This document shows positions 36,866 through 45,355 of a stretch of DNA of 64,000 bases, piece after piece. A program made the position numbers and the translations under genes. The notes below the pieces were generated by a model that worked only from the letters and a program-made list of their open reading frames with translations, searched no databases and was not told the DNA's origin. This DNA is from Fen-1298 sp963833465 (GTDB lineage: Bacteria > Bacteroidota > Ignavibacteria > UBA10030), in the NCBI GenBank assembly GCA_963833465.1, contig CAWHXW010000004.1:930001-994000 (forward strand), written 5' to 3'. Positions within the stretch are counted from its first letter, which is position 1. Each line of letters starts with the position of its first letter.

Positions 36866-37711
36866 TTATTCTATTTTTGACTTACCTGAATCGGAAACCA
36901 TACCAACAAACACTTGAATTGTATGCTTTGCACGAAGGTTTTGGACAAGTTGATCATATAACTGGCGCCGATGTTCTATAGTTAACCGTCCACGGATTTC
37001 TTCTTCTACTAATTGTAGATCTGCTGTCTGCCCTTGCTTGATGAATTTCCACACCACGAGAATATAATAACCGTTATTGGTATTTATTGGAAACGAAAGT
37101 TCGCGGTTCACCGATTTTGATGCTACTCGCCATAATTCCGCCTGGGTCAGTGTCGCTTGGGTCTGGTAAGATGAATCTAAATGCATTATGATGGAAATCG
37201 CCTGCCGGTTAACAGCAGAATTCCATGGCATTCCCTTAAGTACAAGATTGCGAAATTCCGTTGCGGCGTCCCGATTCCTAAAAAGTGCAAAGCTGATTAA
37301 CGCTATATCGTGCATCACATTGAATTCTTTAATATGTGCATCATAATATTGATGAATGTCTTGTGAGGAAATACTTGATGTTTTTTTCGAGTAAACTTCT
37401 TTCTCTAACAGTGCATTGATTGCTAATTGCCGCCGAACATCCTCCACCTTCTGATTCATCTCATCCGTTCGATCCAGACCGCGGTCCATGGCTTCACGAT
37501 ACAGCGTTTCTTCTGTAAGCCACTGTTGAACATACTGTTGAATTTGTGCTTGGGAAGGTTCACATGTCGTGTCAATGTGCGCGCGAATTTCTTCCAGTAC
37601 TAGCGTCTGGTTATCGATACGAGCCACAGGCGTTTTGTCCAACGCATTCTTGGAACAACCAATTGCCGTTATGATTAGAAGACCGCCTAAAAAATATTTA
37701 CTGGGATTCAA
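36866..37711 (-). CDS. SurA/PpiC-related lipoprotein with degenerate isomerase domain
   Basis: A 281-residue lipoprotein: the leader ends in AIGC with Cys19 as lipid-modified residue. A SurA_N-like helical part (PVARIDNQTLVLEEI, WLTEETLYREAMDRGL) is followed by a weak parvulin-like region (NVMHDIALISFALFRN, NTNNGYYILVVW) that lacks the usual GGDLG and FGYH motifs, so chaperone function without isomerase activity is likely. The start is TTG 37711, with AAAGGA upstream, inside the last 14 bases of the previous gene: tight coupling to the 664-residue isomerase before it and SurA after it. Confidence 0.75.
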   Translation of the reverse strand: MNPSKYFLGGLLIITAIGCSKNALDKTPVARIDNQTLVLEEIRAHIDTTCEPSQAQIQQYVQQWLTEETLYREAMDRGLDRTDEMNQKVEDVRRQLAINALLEKEVYSKKTSSISSQDIHQYYDAHIKEFNVMHDIALISFALFRNRDAATEFRNLVLKGMPWNSAVNRQAISIIMHLDSSYQTQATLTQAELWRVASKSVNRELSFPINTNNGYYILVVWKFIKQGQTADLQLVEEEIRGRLTIEHRRQLYDQLVQNLRAKHTIQVFVGMVSDSGKSKIE

Positions 37712-39692
37712 CCCGTTTCCTTTTAAATGCTTCTATTAAAACTTCCTTATTGATGGTCACCGGATATTTTTTCTTGAGAACTTCAATCCAATCCTGTTCG
37801 CGCTGCTTTGTCGCCACCTCCTGATAACCGCTTGCAAGTTCCGGTGTTGCGTCTTCAAAATTTTTCAAATGCACACTGTCTTTGGCAAGTGTTTTAACGA
37901 TTGACCAGCCCGATTGATATTTGAACGGTTCAGATACACTGTCTATTGCCATTGTTGCGGCTTTACGTGACAAATCGTTCAACACGTATGGCTGAAGTCC
38001 CCATACACCTTTTTTCTCCTGATACCCTGAACGATTTGTATATTCCTGTGCGACGTCTAGAAAGTTTTCGCCATACCGCACTTTCCAATACGCAGCTTTT
38101 GCCAGACTGTCCGAGATAGTATATATTTCTGCAAAGTTAACACGTTCAGGCCAGCGATATTCTTCTTTATGCGCATTGTAATAATCTTTTAACAGCGAAT
38201 CATTCACTATTATTTTTTTCCACACTTCGTCTTGTTCAACGCGATAAAGGAGAATTCCTTCTTTATAATCCTTTAGTAAATTTGCTAACTCGGGAAATTT
38301 GTTCGAGGCATATCGTGCATGTTCTTCGAGCGCCGCATCATCTGCCAGTTTATTGGTTATCAACCAAATATTATCATGTGTTAAAGCATAACTTTTTAAA
38401 TCGTTCGATTCAATAACTTTTTCTGCAAAACTACTAACGTTCACTGAACTATTTAAACTACGAATGATTGTCATTTTCAAAATACCTGCTGAAAGCGTAT
38501 CTTTCCAGCCTTCAATTTGAGATACTTTAGTTGAATCTATAGACGAAATCAGTTTTCGTACGGCAGATGAATCGATAATAACATGGTACTTCGCTTTCAA
38601 TCCTTGCGTATATAGTTTATATTCGTACGGATATCGCAACTGTTTATATGATTCCCTCAAGTCCTTCTGCATTTCTGCAAACGAGGGCAAACCTTTTTTC
38701 TCGGCAATTTTGAAGATTTGATAGCCGTAATTGAATCTCATCGGCTCAGCAATTGAATCGACATTCAATTTAAATAATATATCTGCAATTTTTGGCGGAA
38801 CTCGTCCGCGTTCATAGAAACCCATATCACCATTAAGTGCTGCACTTTTAGGGTCCTGACTATATTTTTTTACTATTTCAGAAAAATTTGCTCCGCTTTT
38901 GAGTTTTTGGTATATCATCCATATAGAATCTCGAACCGCTGCGGTATCTTTTGAACCTTCCTTGAAACGTAAAAGGATATGGCTAAGGCGTATTGTTCCG
39001 GAGTTTGGCTGTCGATCTGTCACTTTGATTACGTGATACCCGAATTGTGACCTAACCGGAATTTTTGTGTAAGCGCCAATTTTAATTGAATAGCATGCAT
39101 CTTCAAATTCTGGCACCATTTTACCGGCAGTAAAAAATCCTAGATCGCCATAATTTGATTTCACTGATTGATCTTCCGAATACCGAGATGCAAGCGAATC
39201 AAACGGTACAGTTGGGATTTGTTCTATAACGCTCATTGCATGGAAGTATGCCATAAGTGTGTCTTCAGGTGCTGCAGATGGTTTAAGACGAAATAGTATA
39301 TGGCTGGCTCGCACTTCATCTTTTTTCTTATCGTACATTTGCTGCATACCCGGTTCTATAACTTCTTTCTCAATCATAAATGACTGAGCAACAGAATTGT
39401 CGTAGGATTCTACTTCATTAATAATAGCAGTATCTTTCTCAAGACCCTGAGTGCGCGCTTCTTTCACTTTTAATTTAAATTTTACGAGCAAGTCAAGAAA
39501 TCGCTGCTTGTCTTCTAACGATGAGACGGCGCTTGAATCCCACCCGCCATTGTTTTTGGCGTAGTCGTCTTCGAAGTTGTTAAGAGTAATTTTTTCATCT
39601 CCAATAGTTGCAAGAATAGGGCTAGATGTGCCGCAACCGACGAAAAAAATAATTATTAAGAAAGTACCTGCGAGAATAAAAGTGCGTGTCAT
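37698..39692 (-). CDS. Multi-parvulin peptidyl-prolyl isomerase lipoprotein
   Basis: A 664-residue lipoprotein (FVGC, Cys20) with a SurA/PpiD-like build. After ATIGDEKITLNNFEDDYAK there are two clear parvulin domains: about 130-240 (ASHILFRL, GDLGFFTAGKMVPEF, FGYHVIKV) and about 245-345 (LSHILLRF, GDMGFYERGRVPP, YGYQIFKI). A third, worn copy lies near 545-640 (VNFAEIYTI, YQSGWSIVKTL). It is expected on the periplasmic side of a membrane, helping fold exported proteins. It is first of a three-gene set with the 281-residue lipoprotein and SurA, behind its own predicted promoter and a terminator that isolates it from the ABC cluster. Confidence 0.88.
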   Translation of the reverse strand: MTRTFILAGTFLIIIFFVGCGTSSPILATIGDEKITLNNFEDDYAKNNGGWDSSAVSSLEDKQRFLDLLVKFKLKVKEARTQGLEKDTAIINEVESYDNSVAQSFMIEKEVIEPGMQQMYDKKKDEVRASHILFRLKPSAAPEDTLMAYFHAMSVIEQIPTVPFDSLASRYSEDQSVKSNYGDLGFFTAGKMVPEFEDACYSIKIGAYTKIPVRSQFGYHVIKVTDRQPNSGTIRLSHILLRFKEGSKDTAAVRDSIWMIYQKLKSGANFSEIVKKYSQDPKSAALNGDMGFYERGRVPPKIADILFKLNVDSIAEPMRFNYGYQIFKIAEKKGLPSFAEMQKDLRESYKQLRYPYEYKLYTQGLKAKYHVIIDSSAVRKLISSIDSTKVSQIEGWKDTLSAGILKMTIIRSLNSSVNVSSFAEKVIESNDLKSYALTHDNIWLITNKLADDAALEEHARYASNKFPELANLLKDYKEGILLYRVEQDEVWKKIIVNDSLLKDYYNAHKEEYRWPERVNFAEIYTISDSLAKAAYWKVRYGENFLDVAQEYTNRSGYQEKKGVWGLQPYVLNDLSRKAATMAIDSVSEPFKYQSGWSIVKTLAKDSVHLKNFEDATPELASGYQEVATKQREQDWIEVLKKKYPVTINKEVLIEAFKRKRVESQ

Positions 39693-39748
39693 AATTCACT
39701 TAACCTTTTTTTTGAGATGATGGGTGCTTATACATTAAATACTTTAAA

Positions 39749-39777
39749 AAAGTAATCAAAAATGCCTCCGTAAGCAA
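39749..39777 (-). promoter_or_regulatory. Promoter of the folding-factor operon
   Basis: Minus strand: TTGCTT (39777-39772), 17 bases, TACTTT (39754-39749), about 55 bases before the start codon and after the terminator at 39806-39830. Confidence 0.45.
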
Positions 39778-39805
39778 GAAATTGTGCGGATGAAACAAAA
39801 ATCAG

Positions 39806-39830
39806 AAAGCCCTCCTTATCGAAGGGCTTT
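39806..39830 (-). terminator. Terminator after the ABC/GldG/DUF4340 cluster
   Basis: Stem AAAGCCCT/AGGGCTTT with a 9-base loop. On the minus strand it is followed by TTTCTGATTTTT-type sequence; on the plus strand by TTCTTTTT. It lies 80 bases after the DUF4340 stop and before the promoter of the next operon. Confidence 0.75.
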
Positions 39831-39911
39831 TTCTTTTTGATCTGCATGTTACATTCAATCATCTTATTAATTCTATTCAACTACCAATTTCTTGTGCTGC
39901 TCTTTGTGCCT

Positions 39912-40802
39912 TTACTTTTTACTTGATTCGACTATTTCCTTTTTCCTTTTCAAAATTTGATTTGCTTTCCATTGCTCCATTACAAACCATTGCGGTGAAT
40001 TGGAAAACTGAACGTAATACTTATTTATAGTTTTGTTGAAAGAGAATCTAAGTTGAAATCCGGCATAAGCTACCATTGCCGTTACTTTAGGTGATATCGT
40101 GCTGTCAACAAAATCGTCTGATTGAAGGTTTGAGAGCGAAGATAGAATTCCTTCTACTACCGATTGCTGTGCTTTATCTTTTCCGACAAACCATGTGCTA
40201 TCGTTAAACGCAACGTTAAATGTAGTATCACCATACTGGTATTGCACTTCTTTGATGCTTTCTTTCGGCACTGCAAAAATTGTTTTATCGCGCCAGTCTT
40301 TTACCGGGCGATTAAACATGTAACTCGATGCGCCTTCAACAAGAAGTACATCATTAGAGTTTGTTTTGCGCGCGTATGATTCAGTATAACTCGTTGCCAT
40401 TTTACCGAGAACGAATGCTGCCTTTTCAACACCTTTTTCGCATACCGTCACTTGCGTTCCTGTTTGATCGACTTGAAACACTGATAGCTTTTCTGGTTTA
40501 TTTGAAACAATACTTTTAACTTCAATATTTTTTATCTCGTGAATTATCCGGCATACATTTGATTGATCAGCTTTGTAATCGATCGGTTTAGAAACAAACC
40601 AATCGGTACCGCGTTTTTCCAGCACTATAGAAAAAACCGCCGTCTTGACTTCAATCTTATCCACCAAAAGTGAATCTATAGAAAACAAAAGTCCGGTGCT
40701 TGCCGAATTCGCGCTTCGTTCTCCGGGTTTTTGTAAAACAAGAAATGCGATAATTAAGAGGCAACCGAATAAACCAATTAAAATGTATGTGTTCTTTTTC
40801 AT
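39912..40802 (-). CDS. DUF4340-domain membrane-anchored protein
   Basis: A 296-residue protein with one N-terminal transmembrane helix (about 5-23) and an extracytoplasmic beta-rich region matching DUF4340 (VDKIEVKT, WFVSKPIDYKADQSNVCRI, KDWRDKTIFAVP). Its biochemical role is unknown. In many bacteria DUF4340 proteins are encoded last in clusters with an ABC ATPase, an ABC-2 permease and a GldG-type protein, as here, which suggests they are accessory parts of one membrane complex. It starts 28 bases after the gldG-like stop and is followed by a terminator. Confidence 0.85.
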   Translation of the reverse strand: MKKNTYILIGLFGCLLIIAFLVLQKPGERSANSASTGLLFSIDSLLVDKIEVKTAVFSIVLEKRGTDWFVSKPIDYKADQSNVCRIIHEIKNIEVKSIVSNKPEKLSVFQVDQTGTQVTVCEKGVEKAAFVLGKMATSYTESYARKTNSNDVLLVEGASSYMFNRPVKDWRDKTIFAVPKESIKEVQYQYGDTTFNVAFNDSTWFVGKDKAQQSVVEGILSSLSNLQSDDFVDSTISPKVTAMVAYAGFQLRFSFNKTINKYYVQFSNSPQWFVMEQWKANQILKRKKEIVESSKK

Positions 40803-40830
40803 GTCTCTTTCTCTCTACACTTTACACTTT

Positions 40831-42399
40831 TCAAATCTTTATATGAACATCAAGTGATCGTTTCAATGCTACACGCCGTCTCCATCGCAATAAACCATAA
40901 CCGATTACAAGAAGCGGCGGTAAAATCAAATCGCCGTATTTCAGAAGTTTTTTTGTTCCGTCTGAAATTTGATCTAACGGCGGCTGAGCAACATTCTTAG
41001 AACGAATTGTGATCAAACCGGCATCATCTGCAAGATAATCTATAATGTTGATGAAGAACGTCAGATTGCCGCGGTTGCCTGCGAAATCATCTTTCATAAA
41101 ATCGCCATCACCTACTACAATTATGCGCGTATCCGGGCTTTTTGTTTCTTGCGGCACAAGTGTTTTATTTTCTCCGGCTGCAGAAGAAAAATAACTTTTA
41201 AATGAACCGCTCACGACAGCTGCCAATGGAATATTGGATTCTGAGAGTTCATCTTGAGTATAACGATGCATCGGATCAATCATCATAAAACCAGTTTGTC
41301 TGCCGCTGTGCTTTGAAGAACGCACCAGCACTTCGGCTTTCAATCCTTTGTTCACAGCTAAACTTGTATCCAGCGAGCTGACAAAGTAAAAAATCAATCC
41401 CTGTAAATCTTTTACAATCGGATTTGAGCGATCAACATTCGTCGCATTCGGAAGATATGGGAATGGGACTTGACTTTGAATCTGAAACTGCCCTTCTTGC
41501 TGCATCACGGTAATATTGGCACATTGCGCATCACGAACTAAATCGCTATTAATACGGATACCGTAATTCTCAAGCATATCTTCTAATCCAAGATCAACTG
41601 GTTGAGTATAGCGCTGCTGGAGTGAAGCATTCACTTTGTTCAATAGAAAAGCCGTTTTACCACCTCGCATGATATATTGATCAATCTGATATTTTGCTGT
41701 GTCTGAAAATTTTGTCTGTGGTGCAATAATCAGCAGCGCTGCTAAATCCTGAGGAATAATTGCGGTATTTGAACTAAGATCAATTGGAACCGCTTCATAC
41801 TGTGCGTTCACGTCTTGATTCGCTTTTTGCATGCTTGTCAATTCCGGCTCTTTATGCCCGGTCGTAAATCCAATACGCTTCTTTGCATGTGTCGTCAGCC
41901 GTTTAATAGCAGAGCTGATATCGTATTCCAAAGAGCCAAGATTTTGCACAACCGGCAGAGTTTCCTTTTTGTCTTCGTACAAAAGTACAAGTCCGAGAAA
42001 CGCTCGTTTCACTTCAAATTTATCTTCTTTAACAACCTGTACTTCAACCGGAGGAATACCTGCTTGCTGAGCTTCTTGTTCGTTTTTCTCTCCTTCCGGA
42101 TTTATGAATTCAAAATGCAGATTTCCTTTGGAGTAAGCTTTGTATTCATTTAGAATATCGAGAACTTGCCGCCGGTTATTGTTGTATGGAGACGGTAAAT
42201 CTTCTGTAAAATACGCTTTCACCGTAACACGGTCGTCAAGATTGCGGACAAGATTCTTGCTCGCATCCGAGAGCGTATAAACTCCCGCCTTCGTTAGATC
42301 CAGCCGGCTAAAAAGCCGAACCGAAATAAAATTGATGAGAATCAGGATGCCTAAAACCAATAACACCCGTAAGATAGTTTGGGATCTTTTTGTATTCAT
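40831..42399 (-). CDS. gldG: GldG-like ABC transporter auxiliary protein
   Basis: About 522 residues. ATG 42399 is taken as start; an in-frame TTG lies at 42408. An N-terminal transmembrane helix (LLVLGILILINFISV) is followed by LDLTKAGVYTLSDASKNLV, the hallmark opening of the GldG/ABC_transp_aux extracytoplasmic domain, and a C-terminal helix (LPPLLVIGYGLLRW). In Flavobacterium the GldA-GldF-GldG complex is needed for gliding and linked to surface-protein traffic; outside gliding bacteria the role is unclear. It sits between the permease and DUF4340 genes. Confidence 0.88.
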   Translation of the reverse strand: MNTKRSQTILRVLLVLGILILINFISVRLFSRLDLTKAGVYTLSDASKNLVRNLDDRVTVKAYFTEDLPSPYNNNRRQVLDILNEYKAYSKGNLHFEFINPEGEKNEQEAQQAGIPPVEVQVVKEDKFEVKRAFLGLVLLYEDKKETLPVVQNLGSLEYDISSAIKRLTTHAKKRIGFTTGHKEPELTSMQKANQDVNAQYEAVPIDLSSNTAIIPQDLAALLIIAPQTKFSDTAKYQIDQYIMRGGKTAFLLNKVNASLQQRYTQPVDLGLEDMLENYGIRINSDLVRDAQCANITVMQQEGQFQIQSQVPFPYLPNATNVDRSNPIVKDLQGLIFYFVSSLDTSLAVNKGLKAEVLVRSSKHSGRQTGFMMIDPMHRYTQDELSESNIPLAAVVSGSFKSYFSSAAGENKTLVPQETKSPDTRIIVVGDGDFMKDDFAGNRGNLTFFINIIDYLADDAGLITIRSKNVAQPPLDQISDGTKKLLKYGDLILPPLLVIGYGLLRWRRRVALKRSLDVHIKI

Positions 42400-42492
42400 A
42401 GTTTTCAATGCAAAATTAGTAAATTCAAAATGGAAAATAAATTTTGAAAATAAATATCCTCAAATCGAAAATCACGCAATCGAACTTTATCT

Positions 42493-43242
42493 TTACCACT
42501 TGCGTTTTTCAAGTGAGACAACTGAAAGATATAAAGTGAAGCCAAGCACGGAACCGAAGTACACAACATCTCTCGAGTCTATGACACCACGCGCAATATT
42601 GGAAAAGTGAAAATCGATGCCAAGATATTCGATCACGCTTGTCATGACATCCGGCACAAAAATGAGAATCTTATCCATTATAAAGAATGCTAACATTAGT
42701 AATATGCCGATAATAAATGCAATTATTTGGTTTTCCGTCAAACTCGAAGCAAACAAACCAATCGCCACAAAAACACCTGCCATTAAAAGAAGGCCAAGGT
42801 AGCTTCCGATAACCGGGCCATTATCAATATCACCAAGGAACGCAACGGTAATATAATAGATCAGTGTCGGAAGGAGTGTAATCCCGATGAGGATCCAAGC
42901 AGCAAGGAACTTCCCAATTACTATTTCCCAGTCGTGCAATGGCTTGGTGGCGAGCAACTCGATAGTGCCCGCTTTTTTTTCTTCAGCTAATAAACGCATA
43001 GTCACCGCCGGAATAACAAAGAGAAACACCCATGGAATCAATTCAAACATCATTCGGAGTGACGCCACGTTGATAAGGAACATGCTGCTCGTGTACAACC
43101 AGCCGACGATGGCAAGAAATACGACTATAACAACATAAGCTATTGCCGAATTGAAGTATGAACTCAATTCTTTTTTAAGTATCGTTCCTACATTAGATAA
43201 CTTGCCAAAATATTTTGGTAATTCTTTGATGTCAAATTTCAT
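42493..43242 (-). CDS. ABC-2-type permease, GldF-like
   Basis: A 249-residue inner membrane protein with six hydrophobic segments and the ABC-2 pattern: an N-terminal cytoplasmic helix ending in LKKELSSYFNSAIAYVV, the loop PAVTMRLLAEEKKAGTIELLATKPL, and GLFASSLTENQIIAF. This closely follows GldF-type permeases. It pairs with the ATPase encoded 75 bases upstream and with GldG 93 bases downstream to form one ABC complex. The substrate is not known. Confidence 0.88.
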   Translation of the reverse strand: MKFDIKELPKYFGKLSNVGTILKKELSSYFNSAIAYVVIVVFLAIVGWLYTSSMFLINVASLRMMFELIPWVFLFVIPAVTMRLLAEEKKAGTIELLATKPLHDWEIVIGKFLAAWILIGITLLPTLIYYITVAFLGDIDNGPVIGSYLGLLLMAGVFVAIGLFASSLTENQIIAFIIGILLMLAFFIMDKILIFVPDVMTSVIEYLGIDFHFSNIARGVIDSRDVVYFGSVLGFTLYLSVVSLEKRKW

Positions 43243-43317
43243 AAATGATTTCCCTAATTACTCAGACTTTACACGGATTACTGATTTCGCTAAAAATTAT
43301 TTTCCATTTATTAATCA

Positions 43318-44280
43318 CTATTTGTTATTCGCTGTTTCCGCTGTTGTCAACTTGTGAAAGACTTCTTCTAAGCTCGTCGCCTTGCGCGACATCTCCATCA
43401 ACACCCATCCTTCAGAAACTGCCCGTCTAAAAATTTCCTCGCGAATATCAAATCCTTTTTCCGTATGAATGGAGAACTTATGCAAATCGCCTTCCTGCCC
43501 GCCGTATTCTACTGAATCTACGTGAAGAATTTCTTTGAACTTTGGGTAAATTGCAGTCATAGCATTTGTCGTGCTGGCTTTCAATTCCAATGAAATCTTT
43601 TCAGATCCGCGAAAATCTTGCTGTAATTGTTCCAGCGTTCCATCCGCCACAATTGTTCCTTCATTGATAATAATTACGTGGTCGCAGGTTGCTTGCACTT
43701 CCGAAAGTATGTGCGTGGAAAGCACCACGGTTTTTGCACGGCCAAGCTGGCGGATAAGATTCCGTATTTCTACAATCTGATTCGGGTCGAGACCGCTGGT
43801 CGGTTCATCAAGAATGAGCACTTCGGGATCATGAATCATCGCTTGAGCAAGTCCAACGCGCTGACGAAATCCTTTCGATAATTCTCCGATATCTTTATGC
43901 CGCACATCTGCAATGCCGCATACGTCTATCATCTCCTTCAACCGGCTTATCAGCAAAGCATCTTTCAATCCGTGCAGGCGCGCGGAGTATTCTAAATATT
44001 CCACTACATTCATATCAAAATATAGCGGATTCATTTCCGGCAGATATCCGATCTTTTTTCGCACATCAAGCGAGTGTTCGGCGATATCCAAACCTTCAAC
44101 TTCAACCTTGCCGGAAGTAGGCGGCATATAACAAGTGATGATTTTCATCGTTGTAGTTTTGCCGGCACCATTAGGACCGAGGAAGCCGAGAATTTCGCCG
44201 GTTTTCACATCAAACGAAATATCGTTCACCGCTTTTTCGGTACCGTAGAGTTTTGATAAATTTCGAACTGCAATAGCCAT
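43318..44280 (-). CDS. ABC transporter ATP-binding protein, GldA-like
   Basis: A 320-residue ATPase with Walker A GPNGAGKTT (Lys41), a Q-loop in YLPEMNPLY, signature LSKGFRQRVGLAQA, Walker B VLILDEPTSGLDP and the switch histidine in LSTHILSEV. The C-terminal ~90 residues form the extra beta domain seen in GldA/NatA-type ATPases of ABC-2 exporters. First gene of the ATPase-permease-GldG-DUF4340 set; a promoter-like sequence lies 46-74 bases upstream. Confidence 0.92.
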   Translation of the reverse strand: MAIAVRNLSKLYGTEKAVNDISFDVKTGEILGFLGPNGAGKTTTMKIITCYMPPTSGKVEVEGLDIAEHSLDVRKKIGYLPEMNPLYFDMNVVEYLEYSARLHGLKDALLISRLKEMIDVCGIADVRHKDIGELSKGFRQRVGLAQAMIHDPEVLILDEPTSGLDPNQIVEIRNLIRQLGRAKTVVLSTHILSEVQATCDHVIIINEGTIVADGTLEQLQQDFRGSEKISLELKASTTNAMTAIYPKFKEILHVDSVEYGGQEGDLHKFSIHTEKGFDIREEIFRRAVSEGWVLMEMSRKATSLEEVFHKLTTAETANNK

Positions 44281-44642
44281 AGGTTTCTTATAATTTAGTG
44301 AATATTTACCGCTCAGAGCGCAACAATTTTATGAAAAATGAACCACATTTTCAAGTGCTGATTTAAAAAAATGTAATAAACTTGTATTGAACTAAATTAA
44401 TGAATATGAATAGACGCAGTATGGAATCCAAAGTTTCCGCAATCAGAAAAGATTTTTGACATTTTTTTACTACTATTCAATAGGTTTATTCGATAATAAA
44501 TGGACTTTTCATTTTTTGCTAATTGCTCTCTTACAGCAAGACGTTCAAAGCTTTTCTTTCTCTTTTACTTCGTACAAGGGTTTCTTATTTAATGCACATT
44601 TTGTATTATTCATTTAGGAAATTAAATAATTTAAGAACAATT
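44281..44642. other. Intergenic region between divergent operons
   Basis: 362 bases of AT-rich sequence between the ABC cluster and the adenosyltransferase gene. It holds the ABC promoter (44326-44354). I see no cobalamin riboswitch and no clear promoter for the plus-strand gene; an open frame from 44523 is an extension of that gene without family similarity. Confidence 0.5.
44326..44354 (-). promoter_or_regulatory. Promoter of the ABC/GldG cluster
   Basis: Minus strand: TTGAAA (44354-44349), 17 bases, TAAAAT (44331-44326), giving a leader of about 40 bases. Confidence 0.45.
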
Positions 44643-45188
44643 ATGAAAATTTATACGAAGACAGGCGACATAGGAAACACATCGCTTTTTGGCGGAAAAC
44701 GCGTACCGAAAAGCACACTCCGCATCGATGCATACGGCACTATAGATGAATTAAATGCACAGCTTGGAGTTGCACGCGCTCTCAAACCTAATGCCGAGGT
44801 GGACAAATTTCTTGAGCAAATTCAGAATCAACTCTTTGTGCTTGGTGCTGATCTCGCAACACCTCTTGATTCGAACCCGACAAACATAAAGCGTATTCAA
44901 CAAAATGAAATTCAAAATCTTGAAGAAATAATTGATCGATTGGATATACAAATGGAACCATTGAGGTCATTTATTCTTCCGGGCGGTTCTCTAGCGAGCG
45001 CGCAGTTGCATGTTTCAAGAGCTGTCTGTCGTCGCGCTGAACGATTGGTTGATGCACTTGGAAGAAAAGAGAAAATTGGGAAATTTCCGTTGATGTATCT
45101 CAATCGTCTTGCCGATCTCTTGTTTGTGATTGCGAGATATGAAAACAAACTGACAGGTGCGCAAGAAATAAAATGGAAGGAAAAATAA
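44643..45188 (+). CDS. Cob(I)alamin adenosyltransferase, PduO type
   Basis: A 181-residue ATP:cob(I)alamin adenosyltransferase, which makes adenosylcobalamin (coenzyme B12) from reduced cobalamin and ATP. The ATP-binding N-terminus KIYTKTGDIGNTSLFGGKRVPK and the helical-bundle motifs DAYGTIDELNAQLG, FILPGGS and SRAVCRRAER are all present. Length fits when it starts at ATG 44643; 40 more residues upstream in the same frame are not family-like. No other cobalamin gene is nearby, so it probably serves salvage or supplies a B12-dependent enzyme elsewhere. Confidence 0.93.
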   Translation: MKIYTKTGDIGNTSLFGGKRVPKSTLRIDAYGTIDELNAQLGVARALKPNAEVDKFLEQIQNQLFVLGADLATPLDSNPTNIKRIQQNEIQNLEEIIDRLDIQMEPLRSFILPGGSLASAQLHVSRAVCRRAERLVDALGRKEKIGKFPLMYLNRLADLLFVIARYENKLTGAQEIKWKEK

Positions 45189-45245
45189 CAAGCAATTGAG
45201 CCGCTAGTATTCATTGCCGTTTTATCACAAAAAAATATTTAGGTG

Positions 45246-45274
45246 TTGCTTTTAGATTTGACTTATCCTACATT
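45246..45274 (+). promoter_or_regulatory. Promoter of the REC-PAS gene
   Basis: TTGCTT (45246-45251), 17 bases, TACATT (45269-45274), about 80 bases before the start. The -10 region also reads TACATTTG, matching the Bacteroidetes TAnnTTTG form with TTG 20 bases away, so it fits either model. Confidence 0.5.
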
Positions 45275-45355
45275 TGCTTAGGTTCTTTCCCGATGTCAGC
45301 AATCAATTACATTGTTTCATGGCAATGTATCAAATAATCAAAAAGGATTATTGCT

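Noticed and set aside
44281..44642. Cobalamin riboswitch before the adenosyltransferase gene
   Set aside because: I looked for a B12-box-like conserved core and found none; the region is plain AT-rich DNA.
45269..45276. Bacteroidetes-type TAnnTTTG promoter as the rule for this genome
   Set aside because: It fits only this one site; the other eight sites lack TTTG and instead share the 17-base sigma70-like spacing.
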